Shown piece after piece: positions 48,829-51,153 of a stretch of 51,153 nucleotides of DNA. Origin of the DNA: an uncultured Selenomonadales bacterium (GTDB lineage Bacteria; Bacillota; Negativicutes; Selenomonadales; Selenomonadaceae). Where the stretch lies: positions 1 to 51,153 of the forward strand of contig CALFJB010000077.1 in NCBI GenBank assembly GCA_937877565.1. Reading direction: 5' to 3'. The notes beneath the pieces were generated by a model that saw only the letters and a list, made by a program, of their open reading frames with translations, made no database searches and had not been told where the DNA came from. Numbering within the stretch: the first letter of the stretch is position 1; the number at the start of each line of letters is the position of its first letter. The translations under genes and the position numbers were made by a program.

Positions 48829-50916
48829 ATGACTTTTACTGAAATGACGGTTCGCTATCGCAGGATTGGAAAAAGTAAAAAATGCACGTTTATTTTTTGC
48901 GCGGATCACGGCGTGGCGAAAATGAATGTAAGTGCTTATCCTCAAACTACAACCGCCGGAATGGTAAAAAATTACTTGGTTGATAAAGGTGCGGCAGCTA
49001 ACGCTTTTGCCAATTTCGCAAATTCTGAATTGGTTGTAGTCGATGTTGGAGTTGACGCCGATATTTCAAAACTTCCTAATCTTGTTGACAGAAAAATTGC
49101 ACGCGGTACAAATAACATTGCTGAAGGCGCGGCAATGACTTTGGCGCAAGCTAAAAAGTCTATACAAATTGGGCGCGAACTTGCAAAAAAAGCCATTAAA
49201 GCCGGTTACAACTGCTTTTTGATTGGCGAAATGGGAATTGCAAATACAACCGTTGCCTCTGCGATAACGTCGGCGATTCTTGAAGTTAATCCCAAAAAAG
49301 TTACCGGGCGCGGCTCCAATATTTCTGACGCGCGTTTGAAGAATAAATTAAAAATTGTACGTCAAGCATTGAAAATCAATGAGCCGAATCCTGAAGACGG
49401 TTTGGACGTTTTAAAAAAAGTTGGCGGCTTTGAATTTGGCGCAATGGCGGGCGTTATGTTGGAGGCGGCTAAACATAAATGTATTACAATTTTGGACGGT
49501 TTCAACAGTGCAGCCGCCGCACTTATCGCAGATTTAATTAATCCTGACGTTAGCGATCATTTAATTGCGTCGCACATTGGGCGGGAAATTGGACACCTTG
49601 AAATTATTCAATACTTTGGATTTACGCCATTTTTCACGTTAGATTTGGCGTTGGGTGAGGCGGTCGGTTCCTCAATCGCCGTTAGAATTTTGGACGGCTT
49701 AGTTTATACTTACGTTTGTGCGCCGGAAGATGATTTTGAAGGCGATTTAGACGACTTCAAAGACGACAACGAAGAAGAGGCAATGATTGCGAATTTGTTG
49801 GACAAAATGGGAATGGATGGAATGCCTGAAATTGATTCATTCAACGAGTTGCAGGATTTTTTTGACGAAAAATTTGATGGCGATTTACAAATTGAGGAAG
49901 TCAATCTGGACTTTCAACTTAGCGACGATTTAAGATTTAAACCTTATACGCCGCCTTTCAGCACTCAAACTTTTAATATTCCGCGTTCGTATCCAATTAT
50001 GATTCGTGAAATGAACACTGAAAACGACGAAGGAATAGCCTCATCGGACAAGACTTTTAATTTTTACCTTGAGACGATGCCGGAATTGGATTTAAAAGCA
50101 ATGGACAAATGCCGCGAATATCTGGACAATTTGACAAAGCCAAAAAAGAGTTTGGGCTTGCTTGAAGATATAGCCGCGCAATTTTCCGGAATTTCAAAAA
50201 TTAATCGTCCGCCAAATAAATTGCGTCGCGCCGCGCTTGCTTTTACGAATGTTGAAAATTCGCCGAGCAATACGACTAACAGTTACAATTTGAAGAAGGG
50301 GCAACGCCATAATCTTTCACTTGATTTTAGTATGACGTCAAGAATTTTTGCGATGAAAATATTTTTGGGCGTGGTAGATCCGAAACAGAATCCGACGGTT
50401 GCATTTAATTTTGGGCGGAATTTGGGGGAAGAAATTTCATTTGGTATGCCAATAATGACAATTACCGAGCTGACAGATTGGCAACTTGATTGTATTGATG
50501 AAAGATTTGCAGCGGCGTTGTTGAATAAAGACGGCAGTTTTAAAGTACCGGCTGAAGAATTTTTAAGCCACATTCCCAAAAAGTTTCGCAGTTTGGCGGG
50601 GGCGATAATTGGTGCGATGGTTGCCGCCGCGCACAATTCCACTTTAATAGTTGTAGATTGTGGAGCAGTTGAAATTATAGCGCGTTTCCTTGAAACGATT
50701 TGCCCGCAAATTCGCCCGTTCATTTTGCACGCCACAGATTTAATAAATTTTGATTTTGAACCCGGCGAAAGAATCGGTTACGACGGCGAAACGGCTTGTA
50801 TTGGAGCGGAAATTGTAGAAGCGGCGTTGACTGCTTTAAACGAAATGAAAACTTTCAAAGATACGCGCGTTGATGTAGCGATTGACGGCGCGGGCGTTTT
50901 AAAGGCTAAGGAATAA
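48829..50916 (+). CDS. Fused tandem CobT-like phosphoribosyltransferase (ArsAB-like)
   Basis: A 695-residue protein with two CobT-like halves. Half 1 (about 15-300): FIFCADHGVAKMNVSAYPQTTTAGMV, ARGTNNIAEGAAMTLAQA, IGEMGIANTTVASA, VTGRGSNISDARL, ILDGFNSAAAALIA and LGEAVGSSIA, with the catalytic Glu. It lacks the usual N-terminal LTKPxxSLGxLE segment. An acidic linker follows (about 300-380). Half 2 (about 420-695) has that segment (LDNLTKPKKSLGLLEDIA) but a decayed core. CobT makes alpha-ribotide for the lower ligand of cobamides. In Sporomusa two adjacent CobT homologues, ArsA and ArsB, act together on phenols; this may be their fused form. AGGAGG precedes the ATG. Confidence 0.82.
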   Translation: MTFTEMTVRYRRIGKSKKCTFIFCADHGVAKMNVSAYPQTTTAGMVKNYLVDKGAAANAFANFANSELVVVDVGVDADISKLPNLVDRKIARGTNNIAEGAAMTLAQAKKSIQIGRELAKKAIKAGYNCFLIGEMGIANTTVASAITSAILEVNPKKVTGRGSNISDARLKNKLKIVRQALKINEPNPEDGLDVLKKVGGFEFGAMAGVMLEAAKHKCITILDGFNSAAAALIADLINPDVSDHLIASHIGREIGHLEIIQYFGFTPFFTLDLALGEAVGSSIAVRILDGLVYTYVCAPEDDFEGDLDDFKDDNEEEAMIANLLDKMGMDGMPEIDSFNELQDFFDEKFDGDLQIEEVNLDFQLSDDLRFKPYTPPFSTQTFNIPRSYPIMIREMNTENDEGIASSDKTFNFYLETMPELDLKAMDKCREYLDNLTKPKKSLGLLEDIAAQFSGISKINRPPNKLRRAALAFTNVENSPSNTTNSYNLKKGQRHNLSLDFSMTSRIFAMKIFLGVVDPKQNPTVAFNFGRNLGEEISFGMPIMTITELTDWQLDCIDERFAAALLNKDGSFKVPAEEFLSHIPKKFRSLAGAIIGAMVAAAHNSTLIVVDCGAVEIIARFLETICPQIRPFILHATDLINFDFEPGERIGYDGETACIGAEIVEAALTALNEMKTFKDTRVDVAIDGAGVLKAKE

Positions 50917-50941
50917 AGCCTGAAGGCTGGGGATTTTTTTG

Positions 50942-51010
50942 ATGAAGATTATCACGAACGGAAAACTAATTTTGCCGGATGAAAACGGCAATTTTTTTTA
51001 TAAATTTTGA
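50942..51010 (+). other. Tiny open frame overlapping a terminator
   Basis: Twenty-two codons beginning MKIITNGKLILPDENGN, which resembles the N-terminus of an amidohydrolase (dihydroorotase or NagA type) and stops after a Phe/Tyr-rich end. It starts after GGGGA and runs through the terminator at 50972. It could be a relic of a truncated gene or chance. Confidence 0.25.
50972..50999 (+). terminator. Terminator after the CobT-like fusion gene
   Basis: Stem TTGCCG/CGGCAA with an eight-base loop followed by eight T residues. Confidence 0.75.
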
Positions 51011-51054
51011 AAATAGAAAATGTCAACAAAAAAATAATTATGACTGGAAAATTT

Positions 51055-51117
51055 GGCGCGTCATAGGTTTTAGGGACTAGGGACTAGGGATTAGGAAAGG
51101 CGCGTCATCGGTTTCAG
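51055..51117. repeat. Direct repeat flanking TAGGGACTAGGG words, window edge
   Basis: A 19-base direct repeat (51055-51073 and 51099-51117, 17 of 19 identical, starting GGCGCGTCAT) flanks short TAGGGACTAGGGATTAGG words. This is probably one arm of another long inverted repeat whose partner lies beyond the window. GGCGCGTCA also bounds the end of element C at 27301-27397. Confidence 0.7.
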
Positions 51118-51153
51118 ATAGACACGTTTATTAAGAGTTACAGGAAACTAGGA

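Overview
The window looks like a chromosomal segment of an AT-rich diderm Firmicute of the class Negativicutes (Selenomonas/Veillonella/Sporomusa relatives). Three things point there together. There is an outer-membrane porin with an N-terminal SLH domain (17643-18869) beside tonB/exbD/exbB. Low-GC Firmicute gene pairs are present (recR-bofA; rpmF-plsX followed by fabK-fabD). Strong AGGAGG ribosome sites serve many TTG and GTG starts. No rRNA, CRISPR array, transposase, integrase or phage gene was seen.

Left part (1-9.7 kb): a partial argD and a YoeB-type toxin-antitoxin pair on the minus strand, then the rpsF-ssb-rpsR operon, a PilO-like protein, two TerD-family stress proteins with a family 2 glycosyltransferase, an exported MTA/SAH-nucleosidase-like protein and a P-type calcium ATPase. 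At 9.7-12.7 kb lies a broken gene (nuclease-like domain plus RecQ-like helicase, two in-frame stops) overlapping an intact coiled-coil membrane protein. A chemoreceptor, alaS, the SLH porin, the TonB-ExbBD energy module and a superoxide reductase follow.

Middle (21.5-31 kb): the yceD-rpmF-plsX-fabK-fabD fatty-acid cluster, two tandem VOC proteins, recR-bofA, an ABC-F ATPase, an unrecognised protein with a Pro/Ala and Lys/Arg-rich tail, and a Tat-exported DUF362 protein. At 31.8-36.6 kb is a 1606-residue protein joining a sacsin/HSP90-like ATPase domain to an SF1 helicase, a domain pairing suggestive of a single-gene defence system.

Right part (36.6-51 kb): two exported flavodoxins, a GNAT and a DUF4298 protein, then an amino-acid-type ABC importer whose three tandem lipoprotein binding proteins read as circular permutations of the usual fold and whose ATPase carries an extra RsbW-like domain. 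After these come a VWA protein, an OGT-like (GT41) glycosyltransferase with an SDR, tRNA-Leu(UAG), a polysaccharide deacetylase, an AdoMet-decarboxylase-like protein lacking the pyruvoyl serine, and a 695-residue fusion of two CobT-like domains. The last resembles a fused version of ArsA-ArsB, the Sporomusa enzyme that makes phenolic cobamides.

The gaps between genes hold two classes of palindromic repeat: a dispersed hairpin family at about 19.7, 25.4, 27.3 and 44.7 kb, with nested modules and covarying stems, and long imperfect inverted repeats built from TAGGGATTAGG-like or AGGAAACAGG-like words at about 4.1, 43.7, 48.3 and 51.1 kb. All functional statements come from reading the sequence and recalling family motifs; no database search was run.
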